A stretch of 15,966 nucleotides of DNA from an uncultured Clostridia bacterium (GCA_937902305.1 CALDHV010000207.1:1-15966), one strand, 5' to 3'; shown: positions 6,968-13,637, counted from the first letter of the stretch. A program made the numbers and translations. The notes: generated by a model not told the origin, from the sequence alone.

Positions 6968-7184
6968 GCGTGTCGGAAACGACAGTACAAATCGGGAGTT
7001 TCAGCCATTGGATTGCCACACCAGTGTGCGCACTGGTTCGCAATGACAACGCGGGAAGAAAATGCGTGACGCAAGTCTCTTTTCCGTACAAACTCACCGC
7101 GGGTCATTGCGAGGAGCGGCGTAGCCGCGACGCGGCAATCCAGCGGCAGGAAGGCAACGCCTCGCAGAGTTGTTTCCGATACGC
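6968..7184. repeat. Nested imperfect palindrome with GGATTGCC / GCAATGAC arms
   Basis: Three blocks on the left pair with blocks on the right about one centre near 7075: GCGTgTCGGAAACgAC (from 6968) with its counterpart ending at 7184, GGATTGCC (7010-7017) with GGCAATCC (7134-7141), and TCGCAATGAC (7038-7047) with GTCATTGCGA (7103-7112). Block spacing is the same on both sides to within 1 bp. The short unit running from GGATTGCC to GCAATGAC resembles dispersed palindromic repeats familiar from many bacterial genomes; here two copies face each other. The left copy has an inner hairpin CCAGTG/CACTGG (7021-7036). Confidence 0.65.
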
Positions 7185-7210
7185 ACAAGCCAAAGCTCTT
7201 ATCATCTTCC

Positions 7211-7238
7211 GTCTAACGTCTAATGTCTATCGTCTATA
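7211..7238. repeat. Four tandem degenerate heptamers
   Basis: GTCTAAC, GTCTAAT, GTCTATC and GTCTATA in perfect 7-bp register. On the other strand these are TAGAC-type heptamers like those at 6848-6868, in inverted orientation, so they mark the right end of the element. Confidence 0.8.
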
Positions 7239-7240
7239 AA

Positions 7241-7260
7241 GGAACGGTCTTGACCGTTCC
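7241..7260. repeat. Perfect short hairpin
   Basis: GGAACGGTC, a TT spacer and GACCGTTCC form a 9-bp perfect stem, 2 bp after the heptamer tract. There is no T-tail. Its role is unknown; it could be part of the repeat mosaic. Confidence 0.75.
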
Positions 7261-7274
7261 GTCGCCGGAAATCT

Positions 7275-7311
7275 GCACAAACCAAAACGGGAGGGGCTCT
7301 GTCCCCTCCCG
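7275..7311. repeat. Third GCACAARCCAAA box and GC-rich hairpin, copy 2
   Basis: GCACAAACCAAA (7275-7286) repeats the box at 7183-7194 with one mismatch and the inverted box at 6876-6887. It is followed at once by hairpin copy 2: CGGGAGGGG (7288-7296), loop CTCTGT, CCCCTCCCG (7303-7311). This looks like a partial second copy or remnant of the neighbouring element. The rest of 7312-7370 shows nothing recognisable. Confidence 0.7.
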
Positions 7312-7370
7312 TGCGAAAATCAAGTAATAGGCAAGATGTAATAGGAGAAAGTTTCGAGGCTTTGCCGCGC

Positions 7371-7405
7371 AAAATGACCCCACCCGAAACGGATGGGGTC
7401 ATTTT
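7371..7405 (-). terminator. Hairpin terminator of the cohesin-like gene
   Basis: AAAATGACCCCA (7371-7382) pairs perfectly with TGGGGTCATTTT (7394-7405), with an inner CCG/CGG closing an AAA loop. It lies 29 bp past the minus-strand stop. On the minus strand the stem ends in TTTT. Confidence 0.8.
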
Positions 7406-7433
7406 CAGTTTCGATTAGCTTTTAGCCGTTCGA

Positions 7434-8348
7434 TCAGCGAGCCTTCTTCTTGGAGCTCACAACCGCCAGAACGACAACCGCAACAGCGGCAACCGCCAGA
7501 GCGATCCAGAGAACGGTGAGATTGTCGCCGGTCTTGACATCACCGGCGGTGGTGGTTTCGGTGGGCTCAGTCGGAGCCTCGGTCGGCTCGGAAGACGCAG
7601 CCGTGGTGGCAACCGGAGCCTCAGTGGTGACAACCGGAGCCTCGGTGGTGACAACCGGAGCCTCGGTGGTAACAGCCGAAGCCTTGGTGGTGGTCGCCGG
7701 AGCCTTAGTCGTGGTCGCCGGAGCCGCCTTGGTGGTGGTGGTCGGGGCCTTCGTCGTGGTGGTCGGAGCCTTGGTGGTCGTAGAGGCGCTGGTAGCGGTG
7801 ATGGTGATCGCCTTCAGCACGCCCGGATTCTGTTCAGACTTGAAGCCATCAGCACCGGCGGAATCCTCGAAAGGCAGAATGGTGATCGTGCCGGCCTTCA
7901 ACACCTTAAAGGTAGCGGTGTAAATGGTAGAAGCAGCATAAGCAACATCGCCCGAGCCAGCGACAGCCATACCCAAGGTGCCGTCCTTGTTTGCGCCGGC
8001 GATCGTCTGCATGGTCGCCTCAACATACTTGGTCATTGCGGGACCGGCTGCCTTGACAATACCAAACCACTGATAAGAGTCATCAGACACATCCGGATTA
8101 CCGGTCAGGGTGACGAGCTCGAGCGCGGTCGTATCAAACTCAATTCCGGCACCAAAGGACGAAATCGTCATCGCCTTGTTGCTCAAAGTCAAAACGATAT
8201 TATCGCCGACCTTGGCAGAGGTCTTATCGACCGTCACAGAGGCGTTCGGCGTGGCCGAACCCGCGAAAACGTTGACGGACACAACCGCCAGCAACGCGAT
8301 GATCGCCAAGGAAGCCACCATCAGTTGCCACACATGATTCTTTTTCAT
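7434..8348 (-). CDS. Cohesin-like, Thr-rich, membrane-anchored surface protein
   Basis: 304 residues. Signal peptide 1-29 (KK, long hydrophobic run, VFA cleavage). Residues about 35-185 have the beta-sandwich pattern of cohesin/CBM-like domains: VTVDKTSAKVGDNIVLTL, a FGAGIEFDTTALEL stretch, a YTATFKVLKAGT strand and a final VLKAITITAT. A low-complexity linker follows (187-270: TTTKAP units, then VTTEAPV units, then Pro/Glu/Thr), then a TGDN motif, a transmembrane helix at about 276-297 and a KKKAR tail. This is the build of a wall-spanning, membrane-anchored exported protein. Type I-like cohesins bind dockerin-bearing enzymes, but no dockerin gene is in the window and the assignment rests on pattern, not on binding residues. 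GGAGG (complement of 8358-8362) supports the start. The gene is monocistronic, with its own promoter, leader and terminator. Confidence 0.8.
   Translation of the reverse strand: MKKNHVWQLMVASLAIIALLAVVSVNVFAGSATPNASVTVDKTSAKVGDNIVLTLSNKAMTISSFGAGIEFDTTALELVTLTGNPDVSDDSYQWFGIVKAAGPAMTKYVEATMQTIAGANKDGTLGMAVAGSGDVAYAASTIYTATFKVLKAGTITILPFEDSAGADGFKSEQNPGVLKAITITATSASTTTKAPTTTTKAPTTTTKAAPATTTKAPATTTKASAVTTEAPVVTTEAPVVTTEAPVATTAASSEPTEAPTEPTETTTAGDVKTGDNLTVLWIALAVAAVAVVVLAVVSSKKKAR
7599..7790 (-). repeat. In-gene tandem repeats encoding the Thr-rich linker
   Basis: The DNA repeats in protein register. Three near-identical 21-bp units at 7611-7673 encode VTTEAPV; degenerate TTTKAP/TTTTKAP units lie at 7674-7790. 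Slippage or unequal recombination here would change linker length without a frameshift. Confidence 0.85.
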
Positions 8349-8373
8349 ACTACTGTTCCTCCTTAAAAATTAC

Positions 8374-8470
8374 GCATAATTCGTTATGCTGTTTTGTTTG
8401 ATCGGGTCGGAGCATAACGGCCGGCCCGGATATCTGCCAAATGGATGCCATAGTGGCAGATATCCATTTG
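8374..8470 (-). promoter_or_regulatory. Structured 5' leader with mutually exclusive hairpins
   Basis: The untranslated leader of the cohesin-like gene holds overlapping inverted repeats. Pair A: GGATATCTGCCA (8428-8439) with TGGCAGATATCC (8454-8465), 12 bp perfect. Pair B: CAAATGGAT (8438-8446) with ATCCATTTG (8462-8470), which shares bases with A. Pair C: CGTTATGCT (8382-8390) with AGCATAACG (8411-8419). Pair D: GCATAA (8374-8379) with TTATGC (8384-8389), which competes with C. Alternative folds suggest RNA control or 5'-end stabilisation; A/B could instead be a DNA operator near the start site. No known riboswitch class is recognised. Confidence 0.5.
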
Positions 8471-8479
8471 TACGGTGCT

Positions 8480-8508
8480 ATTATAGCAGATGTTTTTCAA
8501 TTATGCAA
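8480..8508 (-). promoter_or_regulatory. Promoter of the cohesin-like gene
   Basis: On the minus strand: TTGCAT (complement of 8503-8508), a 17-bp spacer and a perfect TATAAT (complement of 8480-8485). The predicted start near 8473 places the A/B inverted repeats at the very 5' end of a leader of about 125 nt. Confidence 0.7.
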
Positions 8509-8634
8509 TACCCAATTTTTTGTTTTTTTCGAAAAAGTTGCACGAAAAAGCTGTATGTTTCTTGTCAAAAAAGCAAAAAAATGACCAAAAACGCCATTAT
8601 TTTTATTTCACATTGAAAAATGCAAGCAAAAATC
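8509..8634. other. A-tract-rich spacer between divergent promoters
   Basis: No gene is seen. Runs of five to seven A occur at 8532-8536, 8545-8549, 8567-8572, 8575-8581, 8587-8591, 8616-8620 and 8628-8632, at loosely helical spacing. Such DNA is often curved and can act as an UP-element for the neighbouring promoters; this is inference. Confidence 0.4.
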
Positions 8635-8663
8635 TTGTGCTATCAAGCAAGATATGGTATAGT
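8635..8663 (+). promoter_or_regulatory. Promoter of the SGNH-SGNH-DUF3737-asnB-rsuA run
   Basis: TTGTGC (8635-8640), a 17-bp spacer and TATAGT (8658-8663) with an extended -10 TGG just before it. The predicted start is near 8670, 25 bp before the first start codon. The same ATGGTATAGT string occurs upstream of the ATPase gene at 13638-13647. Confidence 0.6.
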
Positions 8664-8694
8664 GAGAGTACTTATATTTGTGGAGGCTTACACT

Positions 8695-9369
8695 ATGAAA
8701 GATTTTCAAGAAAACATCATTCCCGCCACCAATCAAAACGCACAGGACATCTTTATGTACGATAACACCGGCATCCGCGTGCTGTTTGTCGGCAATTCCA
8801 TCACCCGCCACGGGCCCAAGCCGGAGGTCGGCTGGAACAAGAATTGCGGTATGGCGGCATCGGATATTGACCACGACTATGTGCATCTCGTGATGCAAAA
8901 GGTGCGTCAGTACGACCCGAACGCGGCATTCAGCATTTGCCAGGTCGCGGGGCTGGAGCGCAATTATGACCACCCCGAGGTGCTGGATAATTACCGCGAA
9001 GCCGCGGATTTCCACGCCGACATCGTCATTATGTTTTTCGGCGCCAATGTCCCGAAGGAGCAATGCGACGACTATCCCGACCAGGTCGCGCTGTTTAAGA
9101 ACATCTACCGTGCAACCCGCGATATGACGTGCAACGGACACGCGGCGGTGTTCCATTCGCAGGGCTTCTACATTCGCCCGAAGCTGGATGAGGCAAAAAA
9201 AGCCGTCGCGCTGGAGTGCGGCGACGCGTACATTTCCATCGACGATATTAACACCAGCGAGGAGGCGCACGGGCTGTTCAATCACCCGAGCGATCTCGGT
9301 ATGCAGTTGATCGCCGACCGTTTCTTTGAAGCGATCGAGCCGACGGTGAAAAAACTGACGGGAAAGTAA
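8695..9369 (+). CDS. SGNH/GDSL-family hydrolase
   Basis: 224 residues with the SGNH hydrolase blocks: block I VLFVGNSITRHG (nucleophile Ser 35, with the GNS form rather than GDS), block III FFGANVP (Asn 118) and block V FNHPSDLGM (His 197). The usual Asp three residues before the His is not there (Leu instead), so a Ser-His dyad or another acid must serve. The segment CGMAASDIDHDYVH after block I is typical of one SGNH branch. There is no signal peptide, so it is cytoplasmic. Members deacylate sugars, glycans or lipids; the substrate is unknown. The ATG at 8695 has GGAGG at 8682-8686; the in-frame upstream Met lies before the promoter -10. First gene of a five-gene run; the next gene starts 11 bp after its stop. 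Confidence 0.88.
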   Translation: MKDFQENIIPATNQNAQDIFMYDNTGIRVLFVGNSITRHGPKPEVGWNKNCGMAASDIDHDYVHLVMQKVRQYDPNAAFSICQVAGLERNYDHPEVLDNYREAADFHADIVIMFFGANVPKEQCDDYPDQVALFKNIYRATRDMTCNGHAAVFHSQGFYIRPKLDEAKKAVALECGDAYISIDDINTSEEAHGLFNHPSDLGMQLIADRFFEAIEPTVKKLTGK

Positions 9370-9380
9370 GGAGTATAGCG

Positions 9381-10121
9381 ATGACCGTTGCGGAAAAACT
9401 CAATATGGACAAGGACGGGCTGATACAGAACGGGCCGATCACCATCGTAGCCTTCGGAGACAGCGTCACCCACGGCGCATTTGAAAAAGACAACCTCGAC
9501 TATGAGAACGTTTACTGGCGACAGCTTGCGCGCAAGCTGTCCGCCGTGCGCGACTATGTGCCGATCAACGTCATCAACGCCGGCATCGGCGGCATCAATG
9601 CCGCCCTCAGCGTTTCCCGCATCGACCGGGATGTGCTGTGCCATCACCCCGATCTCGTCATCGTCTGCTTCGGGCTCAACGACATCAACGACCCGCTCGA
9701 CACCTATCTTGCCGCCCTGCGGGAGATATTTTGCCGTTGCCGGGAAAGCGGCGCGCAGGTCATTTTCATGACCCCGAATATGCTCAACACCCGCGTGGAC
9801 GATCGCACTCAGCCCTGCTATCTGCAATATGCCGCCGTAACGGCGGACTATCAGAACGGCGGGCGGATGGACACCTATATGAATGCCGCCGTCGTGGAAG
9901 CGCGGCAGGACGGCGTGACCGTCTGCGACTGCTACGCGGAATGGAAACGGCGGGCAAATAACGGCGAGGACACCACCGCCCTGCTCGCCAATCACATCAA
10001 TCACCCGACGCGGGAAATGCACACGCTGTTTGCGGATATGCTGTTTGCGACGATCCTCGGAGACGGCGCGACGTCCCCGCGACCGGGCGACAATACGATG
10101 ACGGTGCAAGCCGTCAAATAG
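9381..10121 (+). CDS. SGNH/GDSL-family hydrolase (second, divergent)
   Basis: 246 residues. Block I VAFGDSVTHGAF (Ser 28), block II NAGIGG, block III FGLNDINDP (Asn 100), block V NHINHPTREMH (His 208, with a second His at 205). As in the upstream gene, the position three before the block V His is not Asp; this INHPTREMH form seems usual for the subfamily. No signal peptide, so probably cytoplasmic. The likely reaction is ester hydrolysis on an acylated sugar or similar small substrate. AAGGAG (9368-9373) overlaps the stop codon of the first hydrolase, which suggests coupled translation. The two proteins are alike only at the motifs, so they are not a recent tandem duplication and probably differ in substrate. 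Confidence 0.9.
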   Translation: MTVAEKLNMDKDGLIQNGPITIVAFGDSVTHGAFEKDNLDYENVYWRQLARKLSAVRDYVPINVINAGIGGINAALSVSRIDRDVLCHHPDLVIVCFGLNDINDPLDTYLAALREIFCRCRESGAQVIFMTPNMLNTRVDDRTQPCYLQYAAVTADYQNGGRMDTYMNAAVVEARQDGVTVCDCYAEWKRRANNGEDTTALLANHINHPTREMHTLFADMLFATILGDGATSPRPGDNTMTVQAVK

Positions 10122-10125
10122 TGAG

Positions 10126-10977
10126 ATGATCCATACGATACACGATCAGACCTTTGACGGCGAACGAGCACTGTATCACCTGCAAGGTGAAACGGTGGAA
10201 AACTGCGTTTTTGCCGGTGCTGCCGACGGCGAGTCGGCGCTCAAGGAGTGCCGCGACCTCACGGTGCGCTCCTGCCGGTTTTCCCTGCGCTATCCGCTGT
10301 GGCACGCCCGCGGTCTGCGGGTCTCCGACACGGTGCTGGAGGACACCGCCCGCGCGCCGCTGTGGTATTGCACCGATGCGACTCTATCCGGCTGTACGGC
10401 GGACGCGGTCAAGGCGGTGCGAGAATGTGAGCGCATCGCGCTGACCGATTGCATCCTACGCTCGCCGGAGTTCGGCTGGCGATGCCGCGGTATCACGATG
10501 GACGACTGCACGCTCCATTCCGAATACGCGCTGTTCGGCACCCGGGCGGGCACGATACGCCGCCTGACGATGAGCGGCAAATACTCCTTCCAGTATACCG
10601 CCGACCTCATCATCGAAGACGCGGTGCTGGACACCAAGGACGCTTTCTGGCACAGCAAAAATGTCACCGTACGGGACAGTGTGGTGAGCGGGGAATACCT
10701 CGGCTGGTATTCCGAGGGGCTGACCCTCGAGCGATGCCGCATCCGCGGCACCCAGCCGCTGTGCTACTGCGACCGGCTGACGCTGATCGACTGCACGATG
10801 GAGGACACCGACCTCAGCTTTGAATGCTCCGAGGTCAACGCCACGATCCGGGGAACGGTGCTGTCGGTCAAAAACCCGCGCGCCGGACAGATCATCGCGG
10901 ACGATTACGGCGCCGTGCTGATCGAGGATCCCGTGATGCCGACCGACTGCCGCGTTATGCGAAGAATGAATGTATAA
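10126..10977 (+). CDS. DUF3737 family right-handed beta-helix protein
   Basis: 283 residues, the normal size for DUF3737. The sequence is a regular ladder of short strands rich in Cys, Asp and Trp (for example LTVRSCRFSLRYPLWHARG, DAFWHSKNVTVRDS, GLTLERCRIRG), with a recurring W/Y-H/Y/C-x-K/R turn, as expected for a pectate-lyase-like beta-helix. No signal peptide. Family function is not established; no catalytic site can be named. The ATG at 10126 is 4 bp after the upstream stop and has only a poor ribosome site (GTGAG abutting the start), so it probably depends on translational coupling. asnB follows after 15 bp. Confidence 0.82.
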   Translation: MIHTIHDQTFDGERALYHLQGETVENCVFAGAADGESALKECRDLTVRSCRFSLRYPLWHARGLRVSDTVLEDTARAPLWYCTDATLSGCTADAVKAVRECERIALTDCILRSPEFGWRCRGITMDDCTLHSEYALFGTRAGTIRRLTMSGKYSFQYTADLIIEDAVLDTKDAFWHSKNVTVRDSVVSGEYLGWYSEGLTLERCRIRGTQPLCYCDRLTLIDCTMEDTDLSFECSEVNATIRGTVLSVKNPRAGQIIADDYGAVLIEDPVMPTDCRVMRRMNV

Positions 10978-10992
10978 AGGAGATAAACCAGT

Positions 10993-12828
10993 ATGTGCGG
11001 ATTTTGCGGCTTTTCCGGCGAGCTGATCGACCGGGAAACATACCTGCGGCAAATGACCGAAAAGATCACCCACCGCGGCCCCGATGCCGACGGCTACTAT
11101 CTCGGCGATACGCTGGCGATGGGCTTTCGGCGGTTGAGCATCATCGACCTCGAGGCGGCACAGCAGCCATTATATAATGAAGATAAGAGCTTAGTGCTGA
11201 TGTTCAACGGTGAGATCTACAACTACCGTGAGCTGCGGCAGGAGCTGATCGCCGCCGGGCACACTTTTGCCACCGCCGGCGACGGCGAGACCCTGCTCCA
11301 CGGCTATGAGGAGTGGGGCACGGCGCTGTTGCCGAAGCTGCGCGGGATGTTTGCCTTTGCCATCTGGAATACCGCCGACAGGACGCTGTTCATCGCGCGG
11401 GACTATTTCGGCATCAAGCCGATGCACTACACCCGCCTGGTGGACGGGCGCATCGTATTCGGCAGTGAGATCAAGTCCCTGCTTGCGCATCCCGATGTGC
11501 CCAAGGAGTTCAACCCCGCCGCGCTGGACAAGTATTTGTCGTTCCAGTATTCTGTGCCGACCGAGACCTTCTTCAAAGGCATCGTTTGCCTGCCGCCGGC
11601 GCATTATCTGCTGTATAAGGACGGCGAGATCACCGTCGAGCGGTACTGGGAGCCGACCTTTGCCCCGGACGAAAACATGACCCTCGATGAGGCGGTCGAC
11701 GCCATCGACGAAGCGTTCACCGATTCGGTCGCGGCACACCGCATCAGCGACGTGGAGGTGGGCTGTTTCCTGTCGAGCGGCGTGGATTCGAGCTTTGTCG
11801 CGTCCTATTTCGGCGGGCAAAAGGCGTTCACCGTCGGCTTCGATAACGGTCAGCACTATAACGAAAGCAACTACGCCGCCGAGCTGGCGAAGGAGGTCGG
11901 CATCGACCACTATGTCCACATCATCGGCAAGGAGGAATATTGGGACGCTCTGCCGCAGGTGCAGTATTATCTCGACCAGCCGCTCGCCGACCCTGCCTGC
12001 GTCGCGCTGTATTTCGTGTCCAAGCTGGCGGCGGAGCAGGTCAAGGTGGTGCTGTCCGGTGAGGGCGCGGACGAGCTGTTCGGCGGCTATCGTATCTACC
12101 ACGAGCCGTATTCCCTGCGCGGGTATCAAAAGCTGCCGCGCTTTTTGCGCAAAGCCGTCGCCGGCATCGTCGGCGCGGTGCCGTTTGCGTTCAAGGGCAA
12201 GTCCTTCATCCTCCGTGGGTCGAAAACGCTGGAGGAGCGATTCATCGGCAACGCCAATATGTTCACGAAGAAAGAAAAAGCCCGGTTATTGCGGGATATT
12301 CCCGCAACCGACCCGGCGGACTATACCAAGGAATACTATGCACGGTGCGCCGGGCAGGACGATGTCACCCGGATGCAATATCTCGACATCAACCGCTGGA
12401 TGGTCGGCGACATTCTGCTTAAAGCCGATCGGATGAGTATGGCACATTCGCTCGAACTGCGGGTGCCGTTCCTTGATAAAAAGGTATTTGAGGTCGCCGC
12501 CCGCGTCCCGGTCAAGCACCGCATCGCCGCCGGCACGACCAAATACGCCATGCGGCTCGCCGCCGAGCGGCACATCCCCCATTCCGCCGCCTCCAAGCCG
12601 AAGCTCGGCTTCCCGGTGCCCATTCGGGTGTGGCTCCGGGAGGAAAAATACTATACCGTGGTCAAGGAGGCGTTCGAGTCCGCCGCCGCGCGGCAGTATT
12701 TCCGCACCGAGGAGCTTGTCCGCCTGCTGGACGAGCACTACCGCGGCAAAAAGGATAACAGCCGGAAGATATGGACGGTGTATATGTTCCTCGTCTGGTA
12801 CGGCGTGTATTTCGGTGACGCATCATGA
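10993..12828 (+). CDS. asnB: Asparagine synthetase B-type glutamine amidotransferase
   Basis: 611 residues, the usual length. The N-terminal class II glutaminase domain begins with the required Cys 2 (MCGFCGFSG) and contains THRGPDADG, MGFRRLSIIDL and FNGEIYN (about 1-190). The ATP-pyrophosphatase synthase domain has the PP-loop FLSSGVDSSF (about 259-268), LSGEGADELFGGY and the C-terminal KADRMSMAHSLELRVPFLD. It activates a carboxylate with ATP and transfers ammonia from glutamine, classically aspartate to asparagine. Family knowledge: some Gram-positive AsnB-like enzymes instead amidate diaminopimelate in peptidoglycan precursors, and sequence alone does not separate these. AAAGGAG (10976-10982) precedes the start. 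Its stop overlaps the rsuA start by ATGA. Confidence 0.93.
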   Translation: MCGFCGFSGELIDRETYLRQMTEKITHRGPDADGYYLGDTLAMGFRRLSIIDLEAAQQPLYNEDKSLVLMFNGEIYNYRELRQELIAAGHTFATAGDGETLLHGYEEWGTALLPKLRGMFAFAIWNTADRTLFIARDYFGIKPMHYTRLVDGRIVFGSEIKSLLAHPDVPKEFNPAALDKYLSFQYSVPTETFFKGIVCLPPAHYLLYKDGEITVERYWEPTFAPDENMTLDEAVDAIDEAFTDSVAAHRISDVEVGCFLSSGVDSSFVASYFGGQKAFTVGFDNGQHYNESNYAAELAKEVGIDHYVHIIGKEEYWDALPQVQYYLDQPLADPACVALYFVSKLAAEQVKVVLSGEGADELFGGYRIYHEPYSLRGYQKLPRFLRKAVAGIVGAVPFAFKGKSFILRGSKTLEERFIGNANMFTKKEKARLLRDIPATDPADYTKEYYARCAGQDDVTRMQYLDINRWMVGDILLKADRMSMAHSLELRVPFLDKKVFEVAARVPVKHRIAAGTTKYAMRLAAERHIPHSAASKPKLGFPVPIRVWLREEKYYTVVKEAFESAAARQYFRTEELVRLLDEHYRGKKDNSRKIWTVYMFLVWYGVYFGDAS

Positions 12829-13550
12829 CCGAGCGACTGGATAAGCTAGTCTCGTCGCAGAGCGGGCTTTCCCGCCGCGAGGCCGTACAGCGCATCCGCG
12901 CCGGACGGGTCACGGTGGACGGCAAGCCCTGCCGCCGGCCGGCGGACAAGGTGCCGACCGAGGCGCTCGTCGCCGTGGACGGCAAGCCACTCAGCTATGA
13001 GAAACATGTCTACTATATGCTCAATAAGCCCGCCGGCATCCTGTGCGTTTCACGCGACCCGAAAGTGCGGACGGTGGTGGATCTGTTGCCGCCGGAATAC
13101 CGTCGGCGCGGTCTTTTCCCCGCCGGACGACTGGACAAGGATACTCACGGGATGGTGCTCATCACCGACGACGGGGCGTTCGCGCACGAGATCCTTTCCC
13201 CGCGCCGGCACATACCGAAAACCTATCGCGCCGTGCTGGACGGTGCTTACACCGAGGAGATGGCGGCGGCATTCCGCGCCGGCCCGACGCTGGCGGACGG
13301 AACAAAATGCCTGCCCGCAGGTCTGCGGCTCATCGAGGACGGCAAACAGCCGCTCGTCGAGGTGGTCATCGAGGAGGGCAAGTTTCACCAGATCAAGCGA
13401 ATGTTTCTGGCGGTCGGGCGGCGCGTCGTGTGGCTCAAGCGCATCGCCATGGGCGGTCTGCCGCTCGACGAAGCACTCGCCGAGGGAGAATGTCGTCCCC
13501 TGACCGAGGCCGAAAAGTTGAACATATTGAACGAAAAAAACGGTGAATAA
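12825..13550 (+). CDS. RsuA/RluB-family pseudouridine synthase
   Basis: 241 residues. An N-terminal S4 RNA-binding domain (RLDKLVSSQSGLSRREAVQ, then RAGRVTVDGKP) is followed by the synthase domain with the signature GRLDKDTHG containing the catalytic Asp 104, then KTYRAVLDG and the RsuA/RluB/RluE-type EGKFHQIKRMF segment. It isomerises a specific uridine in rRNA. The small size and lack of a C-terminal extension favour RsuA (16S position 516) over RluB (23S), but this is not certain, so no symbol is given. The start overlaps the asnB stop (ATGA), so translation is coupled. It is the last gene of the run. No clear terminator is seen in the 160 bp before the next gene. Confidence 0.92.
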   Translation: MTERLDKLVSSQSGLSRREAVQRIRAGRVTVDGKPCRRPADKVPTEALVAVDGKPLSYEKHVYYMLNKPAGILCVSRDPKVRTVVDLLPPEYRRRGLFPAGRLDKDTHGMVLITDDGAFAHEILSPRRHIPKTYRAVLDGAYTEEMAAAFRAGPTLADGTKCLPAGLRLIEDGKQPLVEVVIEEGKFHQIKRMFLAVGRRVVWLKRIAMGGLPLDEALAEGECRPLTEAEKLNILNEKNGE

Positions 13551-13637
13551 TTGTCATCCTCGTCCCTGTCTATAAAAATTACATAATTATCCACGCAAAA
13601 GTTTGTGTATTTTAGGTATGGCTATTCTGAAGAAAGA

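Larger units (their letters stand above)
6848..7238. mobile_element. MITE-like non-coding element with heptamer-containing inverted ends
   Basis: This non-coding stretch of about 390 bp has inverted ends. Left end: heptamers TAGACGC, CAGACGC, TAAACGA (6848-6868), then TTTGGCTTGTGCG (6876-6888) followed by CATCCGGAA. Right end, read on the minus strand: TATAGACGATAGAC and two more TAGAC heptamers, then TTTGGCTTGTGCG (complement of 7182-7194) followed by TATCGGAA. The 13-bp core is identical and the match continues with one substitution and one gap. There is no transposase and no convincing open reading frame inside; the frames that span it follow repeat sequence. No clear target-site duplication is seen at the edges. 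A mobilised-in-trans miniature element is the simplest reading; a mosaic of unrelated repeats is the alternative. Confidence 0.55.

Noticed and set aside
7211..7238. Heptamer tract considered as a replication iteron array
   Set aside because: Only four degenerate units, no initiator gene or DnaA boxes nearby, and an inverted counterpart at 6848 fits an element end better.
6877..7239. 120-residue open frame across the repeat region
   Set aside because: It runs through hairpins and inverted repeats, has no ribosome site and shows no domain-like pattern.
7599..7790. Regular repeats considered as a CRISPR array
   Set aside because: Units are contiguous, have no unique spacers and encode an in-frame Thr-rich linker.
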